From assembly GCF_041206865.1 (NCBI RefSeq), contig NZ_JBGEDP010000002.1, positions 62,001 through 126,000 of the forward strand: a stretch of 64,000 bases of DNA, given 5' to 3'. The position numbers and the translations under genes were made by a program. Position 1 is the first letter of the stretch. Every line of letters begins with the position of its first letter. Positions 9,239 to 17,243 of the stretch are shown here, in pieces. The notes under the pieces are model-generated. The model saw only the letters and a list, made by a program, of their open reading frames with translations. It made no database searches and was not told the DNA's origin. Source of the stretch: Mycobacterium sp. HUMS_12744610 (GTDB taxonomy: Bacteria; Actinomycetota; Actinomycetes; Mycobacteriales; Mycobacteriaceae).

Positions 9239-10257
9239 GCTGGTCCAACGACTACCGCTCCGAACGCGCCTTCTGGGTCGCACTGCGGACCCGCGCCACC
9301 CAGCAGTCGCGCACCGACCACACACACTCGTCGCAGGAACTCATACGACAGTTCGTCATCCAGAGATTCATCGCCCGACTATTCACCGACACCGACAGCA
9401 CCCCGTGGGTTGTTGCCGGCGGCACCGGAATGCTCATCAGGATGCCCGGAGCCCGCGCTACCCGCGATCTCGACCTGACCACACTCACTCCCGACCTCGG
9501 CGAACCCCATGCCGTCCAGCAAGCATTGTCGACCGCCACCGGCGCCCACGACGCCGACCCCTTCATCTACACCGTCGACACGGGAAAGCCGTTCACCGGC
9601 GCGGTGCGCGGTACCAAGCTCCGGATCACCGCCGCCATTTCAACCGATCGCGCCGCCACCTTCGGCCTCGACGTCGCCGCCGACACCATCCTCGTCAGCG
9701 ATATCGAACACCAGCAGATGCAGCCCGCGGTACCCGGCATGCGAGGGCTACCTACCCTGCCGTCAGTCCCGTTGTTCCCCCTGGCCAGCCAGATCGCCGA
9801 CAAGGTCGTGGGCGTCATGTACCGCGACGACAAGAACCGCTCCGCCAACCGCTACCGAGATCTCGTCGATCTCGCCCTCTACGCACAGTCCGTCGACGTC
9901 AGCGCCGCCGCCCTGCGATCTGCACTTGCGGCCCGCGCCGCAACGCGTGACCAGCCCCCGCCGGACCGTATCGAGATTCCCCCAGGCTGGGAGGCTGGTT
10001 ACGCCCGCACCGCCGCCCCGACCAGCTTGCCAGTACCCCTTCGCGACGCCGCCACCGCCGCCGATGTCGTCAACGCCTGGTTACAGCCCGTTCTCTCCGG
10101 CAGCATTGCAGCAGAACACATCTGGGACCACAGCGCATCGGCGTGGCGACCACCCGATCACGCCCCACATCGGCCCGGCGAAGTCTGGGTCCGCCCCCAC
10201 ACCCGGGACGGACGCGACATCGCCGACTACTACCGCCGCGCACCGCGACGGCCATAA
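9235..10257 (+). CDS. AbiEii-family nucleotidyltransferase toxin
   Basis: 340 residues. It carries the minimal nucleotidyltransferase motif VVAGGTGMLIRMPGARATRD followed by LDLTTL, in the order GG...DxD, and a Lys-rich helix (ADKVVGVMYRDDKNRSANRY) then DLVDLALYA. AbiEii toxins modify tRNA or related substrates; which one here is unknown. It is coupled to the antitoxin upstream, forming a plasmid-stabilisation or phage-defence module. Confidence 0.88.
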   Translation: MSWSNDYRSERAFWVALRTRATQQSRTDHTHSSQELIRQFVIQRFIARLFTDTDSTPWVVAGGTGMLIRMPGARATRDLDLTTLTPDLGEPHAVQQALSTATGAHDADPFIYTVDTGKPFTGAVRGTKLRITAAISTDRAATFGLDVAADTILVSDIEHQQMQPAVPGMRGLPTLPSVPLFPLASQIADKVVGVMYRDDKNRSANRYRDLVDLALYAQSVDVSAAALRSALAARAATRDQPPPDRIEIPPGWEAGYARTAAPTSLPVPLRDAATAADVVNAWLQPVLSGSIAAEHIWDHSASAWRPPDHAPHRPGEVWVRPHTRDGRDIADYYRRAPRRP

Positions 10258-10275
10258 AACCAACATTCAGGCGTT

Positions 10276-10944
10276 TCAGCCCGCCCGCCGAATCTGTTGA
10301 GGCGCACTGTAATCGCGGCTATCACCGCACGCAGCGAAATCGCGCTCACCAAGTCGTGTGCACCACAGGCGCCCGTCGCCGTGCAGACGACCATGGTCCG
10401 GCGCCCTGCCACCGACCCATTGGAATGCCTCTATTTCTGCGCGGTGTGCACGCTGGACGGCCGCCACGGCCGGATCGAGGTCGCTGTCATGGCTGGCGAC
10501 GATGACCAGATCGATCGCATCACTGTCAGCGGCAGAGATAACCGCCAGCGCGCAGAGAACGTCGATACCTTTTTCGCGCGCTTCCACGTCCGATTGCAGC
10601 GCTGGGCCCGGGCCAGTGCTGTAGCGCTGCTGCACCACGCGATATCGCAGCGGGCGGTGAGTCACCGTGACAAGGGGGTCGGTCTCCCATTCGCATTGTT
10701 GGGCGAGGTTGCGCTGGTAGCCGGCGAGGTCGTATTCAGGCTCCGGCAGGCCGCGGAACACCTGCACCTCAGCGAGTTCTGCCCTGCCGCGCCCGGCGGC
10801 AGCGCGCACATCGAGCAGTCGTCGCGCGAACGCTCCCGGGGAAATCAGGCACTCGTGCAGCGGGCGTTCACCACAGAATCGCTCATGACCTCGTAGGTGC
10901 ACATTCTGGTAGTCGACGATCACTGCCGCCTGGCGTGCGGACAT
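10276..10944 (-). CDS. NYN-domain (PIN-like) ribonuclease
   Basis: 222 residues. It starts MSARQAAVIVDYQNVHL, with the first acidic motif VDYQN typical of NYN/LabA proteins. It continues to KGIDVLCALAVIS and DLVIVASHDSDLDPAV, giving the expected set of Asp residues of a metal-dependent PIN-like nuclease. The ATG at 10944 has a GGAGG six bases upstream. It is single-copy here, facing the AbiE operon tail to tail. Confidence 0.8.
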   Translation of the reverse strand: MSARQAAVIVDYQNVHLRGHERFCGERPLHECLISPGAFARRLLDVRAAAGRGRAELAEVQVFRGLPEPEYDLAGYQRNLAQQCEWETDPLVTVTHRPLRYRVVQQRYSTGPGPALQSDVEAREKGIDVLCALAVISAADSDAIDLVIVASHDSDLDPAVAAVQRAHRAEIEAFQWVGGRAPDHGRLHGDGRLWCTRLGERDFAACGDSRDYSAPQQIRRAG

Positions 10945-10961
10945 GATGCCCTCCTTGGGTT

Positions 10962-11156
10962 CTAACCACGCCGATACCGACGCAGGCCTCTGACCAACGC
11001 CACGGCGAGCAGGCCGAGTCCGATCGGGATAAGGAATGGCGCAGACCGCGCCGCATCGGAGACGACGATGGACCCGAATCGCCACATCGCTGAGTGGGCG
11101 AACGTGTCGAGCAGACTGTGCTGGTGGTAGTGCCCGGCGGCGATGAGCGTGATCAT
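10962..11156 (-). CDS. Small single-pass membrane protein
   Basis: 64 residues (MITLIAAGHYHQHSLLDTFA...). There is a hydrophobic segment at about residues 39-57 (APFLIPIGLGLLAVALV) and a basic C-terminus, suggesting a cytoplasmic tail. It lies 17 bp upstream of the NYN gene on the same strand. Its start overlaps the divergent gene at 11143, so one of the two starts may be slightly wrong. No family recognised. Confidence 0.45.
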   Translation of the reverse strand: MITLIAAGHYHQHSLLDTFAHSAMWRFGSIVVSDAARSAPFLIPIGLGLLAVALVRGLRRYRRG

Positions 11157-11709
11157 GATTTTGAACGTAGAAGGCCGCGTGGTCGTCTTCCAGAGGACCA
11201 GCCCCTGCCGGGCCGGTGAGCTGCTGCTGGCAGCCCCGGTGAAGACTGCGGGGAATCTTGCTACGTTCCTTGATGTGCCCATGCTTGCGCTGCACACCAT
11301 GCATTCCGGCCCTCCGGAGTTGGCCGACCAACTGCCCGCGTTGGCACGGTTGGCGATCGCTATGGATAACACCGGGGAGTTCCGCTACTGGTACGCGAGC
11401 CTGGAGGTGCCGTGGCGGATGAGCTTGCCTGAGGACGTCGACCCGACGCAGGTGCCGCAGGGCTGGTTGCGCCGGGACGGCGGCCGGTTGGTCTATCTCG
11501 CCCGCGAGCTGATCGTCGCGTTCCCGGCTGACAGCCCGCCGATGACGGTGGACCAGCCCAACATCGGAGTCGGTGTTGCTGTTGTCACCGATCCCAGCCT
11601 CGTTCAGGATCTGACAATGGACCCGGCCAAGGTGGCCTATGTTGGCGGTTTCAGCGGCGATCTCACGGCCGCGGTCACGCCGCTGGCCGCCCGCCCCGCT
11701 CGCCGTTGA
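11143..11709 (+). CDS. Hypothetical protein
   Basis: 188 residues (or 184 from the ATG at 11155). The composition is natural: MILNVEGRVVVFQRTSPCRA... with beta-rich stretches RLVYLARELIVAFPADSP and GVGVAVVTDPSLVQD. No motif or membrane segment. It is the only plus-strand gene between 10.3 and 19.9 kb that I trust. Function unknown. Confidence 0.6.
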   Translation: MSVIMILNVEGRVVVFQRTSPCRAGELLLAAPVKTAGNLATFLDVPMLALHTMHSGPPELADQLPALARLAIAMDNTGEFRYWYASLEVPWRMSLPEDVDPTQVPQGWLRRDGGRLVYLARELIVAFPADSPPMTVDQPNIGVGVAVVTDPSLVQDLTMDPAKVAYVGGFSGDLTAAVTPLAARPARR

Positions 11710-11792
11710 TCCGTTCGGGGCACACCGCGCACTCCCCACTTTCCCAACGCCTCGGCCAGCGATTCATGGTGAATCGGTCGCTGCGGGCCTCG

Positions 11793-12272
11793 TCAGGCCG
11801 GGCAGCCGGTGCAGATTCCGGTGTTGTCGGCGAAGCTAACACGCCAGGCGCACGGACCGCAGATCGTCTCGCAAGCGTCGTAGTCGGTGCATCCGCACAC
11901 TCTGCATACCCGCGGATAGCCCCATTCGATCCGCGTGATGTGCTGGCCTGTGGTCACGCCACGGTGGGTGGCGCAGTAGAAGTCGATGAACCGGCCGGTC
12001 GTCCAGTCGGGGAAGCCCTCGGCAATCACGTCTGCGGCGGTGATCGCTTCCAGCGGTTCCCGTCGCACGTCGAGTGTTTCGACAGTCTCGATCACCTCCA
12101 GGGGCTCCCCGTGTCGACGCCCACGCACCTTCTTGCATAGCGTGAGCAAGTCGCCCGGGTACAGGATGCGGTTGCCGCGCTTGTCCATCCACCAGTTGAC
12201 ACGTCGTGTCTGGGTCTTCACTCGACGGCGCACCTGATCGGTGGTCAGGGCCACACTCATCAAACGTGGCAT
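11793..12272 (-). CDS. ASCH/PUA-like domain protein with C-terminal zinc motif
   Basis: 159 residues. The start LMSVALTTDQVRRRVKTQTR, then GDLLTLCKKVRGR and a hydrophobic strand, is the pattern of phage-borne ASCH (PUA-fold, RNA or nucleotide-binding) proteins. A C-terminal cluster CRVCGCTDYDAC...CGPCAW looks like a zinc-binding knuckle. ATG at 12272 is chosen because family proteins start near here. Common in mycobacteriophages. Confidence 0.65.
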   Translation of the reverse strand: MPRLMSVALTTDQVRRRVKTQTRRVNWWMDKRGNRILYPGDLLTLCKKVRGRRHGEPLEVIETVETLDVRREPLEAITAADVIAEGFPDWTTGRFIDFYCATHRGVTTGQHITRIEWGYPRVCRVCGCTDYDACETICGPCAWRVSFADNTGICTGCPA

Positions 12273-12654
12273 TCCAATCCCTTTCTCCGATTGATCATTG
12301 TGCTGCGCGCGACCGCGCCCATACGGGAGGATGCGACGACCGCCAAACCGACTGCGCCAAGAGGACATTCAGCTGCCCCATGACATGACTGATCAGCCCT
12401 TGTCGACAAGCAGCACATTGTTTTTCGCTGAGATGGGCCGTTCGCGCGGACGCACACGACGCAACGCTAGACGGACGGTGAGATTTCAGCCCAGGACGGG
12501 TTACCGGGGCGCCGTACGGCCTCTGTGTTAGCCCTTCGCGTCCTCCGACGGTGCCGCCTTCAGGTACCCAGACGGTGCCGTCGAACACGCCGCCGGTTCG
12601 ACGCGCTATCCAGGTCTTGACCGGTTACGGTCTCCGGATTTTCGGTGTTGTAAG
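12273..12654. other. Intergenic region without a supported gene
   Basis: About 380 bp between the ASCH gene and the end of the coiled-coil gene. Short frames exist on both strands but have arginine-rich, shadow-like composition. Probably the ASCH promoter and the 3' region of the coiled-coil operon; I see no hairpin worth calling. Confidence 0.5.
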
Positions 12655-13692
12655 TCACGGAGTGCCCGGATCTGGGTTCTGGGTGGTGGCGAAGTACTGC
12701 CGAGCCTCCTCGACGTAGCGGGTTGCGTCGGCGACGTAACGCTCGGCATCGGCGCGAGTCTGCGTAATCTCGGCGTCTGCCGCTTGCCGCGCCTCGGCGA
12801 TCATACTGTCGGCACGGGACTGTGCGGCGGCGACCTCGGCGGCGGCGTCAGCCCGTATGCGGGCTATCTCGTTGCGGGCCTGTTCGAGTTCGGCTTGCGC
12901 GGCGGCGCGCTCGTCGGCGCGTTCGGTGGCGCGCTGTTGGGCGCGGGTGTCGGCGGCGGCGGCCTGTTCCTGGGCAGCGGCGACCTCGGCGGCGGCGTCG
13001 GTCCGGGCCTGCGCCAGCTCGGCGCGCAGCTCTTCGATGGCTGCTTCTGCTGCTGCGCGTTCGGTGATGCGTTCGGTGGCGCGCTGTTGGGCGCGGGTGT
13101 CGGCGGCGGCGGCCTTTTCCTGGGCAGCGGCGACCTCGGCGGCGGCGTCGGTCCGGGCCTGGGCCAGCTCGGCGCGCAGCTGTGCTGTTGTGGCTTCTAG
13201 TTCGCGGCGTTGGGTTGCCCATTCGGACTCCCGTTGCGCGGCAGCGGCTTCGGTCTCGCGGATCCGTTGTGCAGCGGTCTCTTCGGTCTCACGGATCCGT
13301 TGCGTGGCGGTGACTTCGGTCTCGCGTGCGCGGCGGCGCGCGGCTTCGGCCGTCTGCTGATATTGGTCGGCGGCGGCAAGGGCTGTTGTCGCGGCGGCTT
13401 GGGCGTCGGCCTTTTCAAGGTTCGCGTTGTGGGCCTGTTGTTGAGCCAGTGTGCGGAGCCGGTCTGCCTCAGCGATTTTCTGGCGCACGGTGAGCCGCAC
13501 GGCTCCGGGGCCTAGTGTGCGGCGACGTTCGATGAGTTTGTCGACCGGTGTTCCTGCGACGGCTACCAGCTCGTCGGGTGGTTGGATTCCGGCCTGCTGG
13601 GCGGCTGCGACCGCGTCGGCGGCGACGCGCTTTGTGATCGCTGCCCAGTCCTCGATCGGCAGTTCAGCGATGTGCTCTTGGAGTCGGGTCAC
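12655..13692 (-). CDS. Long coiled-coil protein with internal 50-residue repeat
   Basis: 345 residues. A globular N-terminus of about 80 (LPIEDWAAITKRVAADAVAA, TPVDKLIERRRTLG) is followed by about 240 residues of Ala/Glu/Arg/Gln heptads, a predicted long coiled coil. One block (RAELAQARTDAAAEVAAAQE through ADTRAQQRATER) is duplicated almost exactly, a roughly 150-bp DNA repeat at about 12.91-13.04 and 13.06-13.19 kb. It resembles cytoskeletal or DivIVA-like scaffolds in composition only. The start overlaps the stop of the membrane-protein gene upstream, so they likely act together. Confidence 0.7.
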   Translation of the reverse strand: MTRLQEHIAELPIEDWAAITKRVAADAVAAAQQAGIQPPDELVAVAGTPVDKLIERRRTLGPGAVRLTVRQKIAEADRLRTLAQQQAHNANLEKADAQAAATTALAAADQYQQTAEAARRRARETEVTATQRIRETEETAAQRIRETEAAAAQRESEWATQRRELEATTAQLRAELAQARTDAAAEVAAAQEKAAAADTRAQQRATERITERAAAEAAIEELRAELAQARTDAAAEVAAAQEQAAAADTRAQQRATERADERAAAQAELEQARNEIARIRADAAAEVAAAQSRADSMIAEARQAADAEITQTRADAERYVADATRYVEEARQYFATTQNPDPGTP

Positions 13693-14240
13693 CGCCTGCG
13701 CCGTCCTTGGCCGCTAGCGGTTTCGGATTCTTCTTTGTCGGGCGAGTCGGCTGGGGTGGCAGCATGCGCGCCTGGTGTCGTGTTAGTCGATTTTTTTGTC
13801 GCTGTTGCGATTTCGGTGAGGCGTTGTGCTTGTTGGGTGAGGACCAGGCCGAGCTGGCTGAGGTACACGGCGGCGGCTTTCTCCAGGGTTTCGTCGCCGA
13901 GTTCTTTGGCGTCGCGGCTAATGCCCTTGAGTAGTTCTTGAGCCAGTTCCGGACCTAGCCCCATGTTGGCGGTGGCGGGGTCGGTTGCGGCGGGCTCGGT
14001 GTCGGCGGTGGTGATCACCCAAGTCAGACGTTGCCAGCATTGAGCGATGGCTGCCGCGCGTCGGTGTTGTTCTGTCTCGTGGTTGGACCGTTCGTCGGCA
14101 CGACGTGCGGCGATCATCACCGTGAGCAGGATGAGCAGGGCAGCCAGGATTGCGCAGATGCCGGCAAAACCGGTGCTGGCCACCCAGTCGCGCATCGGTG
14201 GGAGGTCGGCAGCCGCCGATATTAGTGTTTGCGGAGCCAT
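13689..14240 (-). CDS. Single-pass membrane protein, partner of the coiled-coil protein
   Basis: 183 residues from the ATG at 14240. It has a transmembrane helix at about residues 26-47 (GICAILAALLILLTVMIAA), then a cytoplasmic-looking helical domain and a charged tail (KEESETASGQGRRRR). It overlaps the coiled-coil gene by ATGA. A membrane anchor plus coiled coil suggests a structural or partitioning role, but that is inference. Confidence 0.6.
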   Translation of the reverse strand: MAPQTLISAAADLPPMRDWVASTGFAGICAILAALLILLTVMIAARRADERSNHETEQHRRAAAIAQCWQRLTWVITTADTEPAATDPATANMGLGPELAQELLKGISRDAKELGDETLEKAAAVYLSQLGLVLTQQAQRLTEIATATKKSTNTTPGAHAATPADSPDKEESETASGQGRRRR

Positions 14241-14614
14241 GATCGGCACCCTAACTGGGAGGTAGGAGATGACGGACGGACGGCTCCAGCGGGTTGCTGC
14301 TGACGGCGGGCGAAGGTGTACCGGCGGCGGTTGTTCGACACGCTGCTGGCGACCTGGTTGCTTGGTTTGGCGAGTTCGTCGTCGACGGCGCCGGGTTGGC
14401 GCTCACCGGTGGCTGTTTTTCCGGATCCGGCCGCGGTGGCGATAGATGGCTGGGCCAACTCGGTGCGCGCCCAGTAGTCGAGTTGCCGATAGGTGATGCC
14501 GACGACGGCGCAAGCTGCGGGTCCACGCCAACCTCGGGTGTCGTCGGCGACTGCGGATACTGCGTCGAACGCTTCGGCGTCCAGTTCTTCGAAGCTGAGC
14601 TGTTGTTCCGTCAT
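14222..14614 (-). CDS. MerR-like HTH protein, apparently shortened
   Basis: 130 residues. The segment AACAVVGITYRQLDYWARTE is the MerR-type helix-turn-helix recognition motif of actinobacterial regulators of the FtsR kind. After this the expected MerR continuation (SGSQRLYSYKDLLVLK-like) is not seen; the rest is Ser/Gln/Arg-rich. The end overlaps the next gene by 19 bp. Either a truncated regulator or a minimal DNA-binding protein. Confidence 0.55.
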   Translation of the reverse strand: MTEQQLSFEELDAEAFDAVSAVADDTRGWRGPAACAVVGITYRQLDYWARTELAQPSIATAAGSGKTATGERQPGAVDDELAKPSNQVASSVSNNRRRYTFARRQQQPAGAVRPSSPTSQLGCRSWLRKH

Positions 14615-14918
14615 GGTGGCCCTCCCGGGTTTCGATGGTAGGTCGGCCGGATGGGCAGACGCCTGTGACGCACTAGGTTCGCGGCTTTTGTTAGCGCCTG
14701 ACGCGTTGTTGTCAACGATGCCCATAGCGCCTTCGGGCACGACGGATTACATGCGGGTCGCCGGTGCCGGTTCGATCCGGAGCATGTAGATCTTGGTGTC
14801 TGTTGTCGTCGAGATGATGATCCAGTCGGCCCCGCTCGTGGGAGTGACAAGCCGGCCCCACGTCGTGGGGTCATGCCTGCGGCGCCAGCGGCGGCAGGAG
14901 CACCATGATCAGGCATGC
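14615..14918. other. Leader region left of the paired promoter sites; possible decayed gene
   Basis: Reading leftward from the ATG at 14916 gives only an Arg/Pro-rich frame. Another minus-strand frame (about 14752-14880) reads natural sequence containing TTWGRLVTPTSGADWIIIS and KIYMLRIEPAPATRM but has no start codon. It could be a small gene with a frameshift after the leaderless start. Not callable as a gene. Confidence 0.3.
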
Positions 14919-14959
14919 GTCTACTATACCCGACACTCGAAATGTCGTCTATAGTAGAC
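14919..14959. promoter_or_regulatory. Inverted pair of GTCGnnTATAGTAGAC promoter/operator sites
   Basis: The two sites are GTCTACTATACCCGAC (14919-14934) and GTCGTCTATAGTAGAC (14944-14959), the second being the first in inverse orientation. Each contains TATAGT followed by AGAC. A third copy lies at 25324. The TATAGT hexamer fits a mycobacterial -10 box, and on the minus strand it is 6 nt from an ATG (14916), as in leaderless mRNAs. This looks like a divergent promoter with an operator built in. Confidence 0.55.
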
Positions 14960-14994
14960 GTTGCGGCGGCGGTGAAGACCCACGTCCGTCCGCC

Positions 14995-15084
14995 ATGGTC
15001 GCCTACGTCGCCGTCACCCGAGCCCGCATGCTGCTCGACCGCGGCGGTCTGGCGTGGATCGACAAACACCAGCGCCGACGATAG
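14995..15084 (+). CDS. Possible 29-residue basic peptide
   Basis: MVAYVAVTRARMLLDRGGLA then WIDKHQRRR, 36 nt downstream of the rightward TATAGT site. The composition is protein-like and ends in a basic tail. No Shine-Dalgarno is evident. Kept because it follows the divergent promoter. Confidence 0.3.
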   Translation: MVAYVAVTRARMLLDRGGLAWIDKHQRRR

Positions 15085-15106
15085 CCACACGACCCGCTGG
15101 TGCGAG

Positions 15107-15274
15107 TCAGGCCGGCGGAGTCTGCCCCGCAGTCTCGGGCCCGGATCCACCAGGCCACTGCCGAGCCTGCTGCGGCGGCAGCGAGACCAGCTGCACGGCA
15201 TGCTGCGATGGCAGCTGGGCCAGCTGGGTCACCGGCACAGACCACTGTGCCTCGTCGTCGAATCCACTGGTCAT
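15107..15274 (-). CDS. Small hypothetical protein
   Basis: 55 residues (MTSGFDDEAQWSVPVTQLAQ...), Gln/Pro-rich, without a membrane segment. A strong GGAGAGGGAGG lies upstream of the ATG, which is why this start was chosen over the longer frame. Function unknown. Confidence 0.5.
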   Translation of the reverse strand: MTSGFDDEAQWSVPVTQLAQLPSQHAVQLVSLPPQQARQWPGGSGPETAGQTPPA

Positions 15275-15321
15275 CTCCGCCTCCCTCTCCTGCTCATATG
15301 AGGTGACACTACGTCGCGAAG

Positions 15322-15666
15322 TCAGCGACGCGCCCCCTGGTCGTTGTCGGTGCTGGCTGGTCGCACCGCTCTGGCCGGACACCATTGCGACATCGCGAGC
15401 TTCCCGCGGCCGTTCCCGGTGGGAACCTCGCAGCTCACCAGCGCCAGCCATCCGCCGGCAGCCGATTGCGCCCAGGCATGCAGGCGGCCGGGAACCTGAC
15501 CGCGAAAGACCAGGCCTTCGGTCTTCACGCGCATCGCCACCTCATCGCGACGGAACGCGTCATCAGGGTTGGTGATCAGCAGGCTCAGATCCACCACCAC
15601 AGGTTTCGGCGGATCCACCACTCGACGCGTCGGAGGGTGCATCGCGACCGGCCATTCTTCGAACAC
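15322..15666 (-). CDS. Hypothetical protein
   Basis: 114 residues. The central part is beta-rich (KPVVVDLSLLITNPDDAFRR, VAMRVKTEGLVFRGQVPGRL, WLALVSCEVPTGNG), suggesting a small beta-barrel. An alternative ATG at 15642 would remove eight residues. No family recognised. Confidence 0.55.
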   Translation of the reverse strand: MFEEWPVAMHPPTRRVVDPPKPVVVDLSLLITNPDDAFRRDEVAMRVKTEGLVFRGQVPGRLHAWAQSAAGGWLALVSCEVPTGNGRGKLAMSQWCPARAVRPASTDNDQGARR

Positions 15667-15738
15667 ATGTGTGATTGTCGCCTCTGTCGGGCCCAGGTGT
15701 CGATCACTTCACGCCGCCGCCGATCGGGGACAGCTGGG

Positions 15739-16416
15739 TCAGGCTCGCTGGATGAGGTGCTCGACGAACTCGGGAACTCGGCGTGTCGCCGGGCCAATCC
15801 AGTGGTGATCGAACCGCCCGCCGTCGGTGGCGACCTGGTTGATCTCGTAGGTCTCGGCGCCGGCGGCCTTCGCGATCGCGGCGAATTGGCTGGCCGGATA
15901 CACCGTTCCTGAGGTGCCGATCGCCGCGAAAACACTTACGGTAGCGAGCTTTTCTACGATCATGTCCAGGCCGATCGTGCGCTCGCCGAACCAAACCACG
16001 TGCGGTCGCCACTGCGTATCGGTCTCGACAACGTCGTGCGGCCACTCCAGCACCTGGCCGGTGTCGACGTGGCGGATCTTGCGTAGCTCGCCGTGCATCG
16101 CGGTCACCTCGACTGTGCCGGCACGTTGATGCAGATCGTCGATGTTCTGCGTGACCAGGTGCATGCGCGGGCCGAGGTGGCGCTGCAGGCGCGCCAGCGA
16201 GTGGTGCGCGGCGTTGGGTTCCACCTCGTGCAGACGGCGGCGCAGTCGGTTGTAGAACCGCTGCACGGTGACCGGGTCGGCGGCGAAACCGTCCGGTGTC
16301 GCCACGTCCTCGCGGCGATGACCTTCCCAGAGACCGTCGGCGCCGCTGAACGTCGGGAGTCCGGACTCGGCGCTGATCCCAGCCCCGGTCAACACCACAA
16401 CTTCGGTTACGGCCAC
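15739..16416 (-). CDS. Sir2-family NAD-dependent protein deacylase
   Basis: 225 residues. All core Sir2 motifs are present: GAGISAESGLPTF (NAD), VTQNIDDLHQRAG, and catalytic His in AMHGEL, then GTSGTVYPASQF and a C-terminal TYEIN. The four zinc-binding cysteines of class I-III sirtuins are absent from the small domain, which is occupied by HVDTGQVLEWPHDVVETD. Such short zinc-less forms occur in bacteria and phages. It may remove acyl groups from proteins or act in NAD-linked defence; the sequence does not decide. Confidence 0.85.
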   Translation of the reverse strand: MAVTEVVVLTGAGISAESGLPTFSGADGLWEGHRREDVATPDGFAADPVTVQRFYNRLRRRLHEVEPNAAHHSLARLQRHLGPRMHLVTQNIDDLHQRAGTVEVTAMHGELRKIRHVDTGQVLEWPHDVVETDTQWRPHVVWFGERTIGLDMIVEKLATVSVFAAIGTSGTVYPASQFAAIAKAAGAETYEINQVATDGGRFDHHWIGPATRRVPEFVEHLIQRA

Positions 16417-16438
16417 TCCCCTTTGCTCCTCTTTCGAT

Positions 16439-16684
16439 TCAGCTGGACTCCAATAGCTGGTTCAGCTTATTGATCTCTTGCTGTCGACGATGTTGGCGCC
16501 GGCCGTCGCACACCAACCGCACCAATTCCTCGGTGGCCGGATCCTCGCGATACCGCGCGATTCCCTCAGCGACTAACAAACTGACCAATTGGTGTGGCCG
16601 TACGCCCAGGGCGCAACACAGCGCCGCGAATTCGTCGACCTTGTCCTGGCCTACAACACGGTAGGACGTCTTGAGCTCATCCAT
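16439..16684 (-). CDS. Small helical protein, CopG-like in appearance
   Basis: 81 residues (MDELKTSYRVVGQDKVDEFA...). A short N-terminal strand (TSYRVV) is followed by helices, and a charged C-terminus, consistent with a ribbon-helix-helix or similar small DNA-binding fold; this is only a suggestion. It lies 22 bp upstream of sir2 on the same strand. Confidence 0.5.
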   Translation of the reverse strand: MDELKTSYRVVGQDKVDEFAALCCALGVRPHQLVSLLVAEGIARYREDPATEELVRLVCDGRRQHRRQQEINKLNQLLESS

Positions 16685-16699
16685 CCGCGTCCACCCGGG

Positions 16700-16903
16700 T
16701 CATCGCCAACCAGCGACAGCGTGCAGGAACTCAGACGTCCCGCCGGCGCCGGCGCCACCGGCCAGCGCGAGCACCGCGGCGCTCACCAGTAGCCGCCGTA
16801 CGCGGCGGATGATTCTCAGCACCGCGGCGGCGACCAGGCCAGCAGCGACACCGGCTAGCACAGCAGCGGGATGGGCCGAGACGATACCGACGAGGTCAGC
16901 CAC
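16700..16903 (-). CDS. Small membrane protein (two hydrophobic segments)
   Basis: 67 residues from a GTG at 16903 that overlaps the upstream stop. Hydrophobic stretches AAVLAGVAAGLVAAAVL and LLVSAAVLALAGGAGAG are separated by basic RIIRRVRR. The size and topology recall small phage holins, but there is no lysin beside it. Confidence 0.5.
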   Translation of the reverse strand: MADLVGIVSAHPAAVLAGVAAGLVAAAVLRIIRRVRRLLVSAAVLALAGGAGAGGTSEFLHAVAGWR

Positions 16904-17243
16904 GGCCAGCGCCCTCCGGCAAGTCCGCCATGCATGCGAAACTGCTTTCAGCTTCACGCATTCCGGCCTCATACCCGGCCTGCACCTCATCAACGAGGGC
17001 GCCGGCGCCGCGCTCGCGGGCGATCCGCGCAGCCACGTTCCATACGCTTTCCGTCTCCTCGTATCGGGTTCCCGACAGTACATAGCCGATCTCTTCGACG
17101 ACCCGGCACACACCGAGCAGCGAGCCCATATGGATGTGGTTGCATTCATCGAGATATCGGGCCCAATGCGCCACTGCATCGAAATCCCCCGCCGCGATCG
17201 CGTCCTCTAGCGTGCCTTTCGGCCGATCCAAGAATCCGGTCAT
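16896..17243 (-). CDS. Hypothetical helical protein
   Basis: 115 residues (MTGFLDRPKGTLEDAIAAGD...). All-helical prediction, moderately acidic, with several His and Cys. The start overlaps the stop of the DUF5131 gene (ATGA) and its end overlaps the next GTG, so it sits inside a translationally coupled row of genes. Confidence 0.6.
   Translation of the reverse strand: MTGFLDRPKGTLEDAIAAGDFDAVAHWARYLDECNHIHMGSLLGVCRVVEEIGYVLSGTRYEETESVWNVAARIARERGAGALVDEVQAGYEAGMREAESSFACMADLPEGAGRG

Noticed and set aside
10276..11739. 487-residue fused protein
   Set aside because: Only the last 222 residues are coding-like, beginning with the NYN motif and a ribosome site; the upstream part overlaps a real plus-strand gene.
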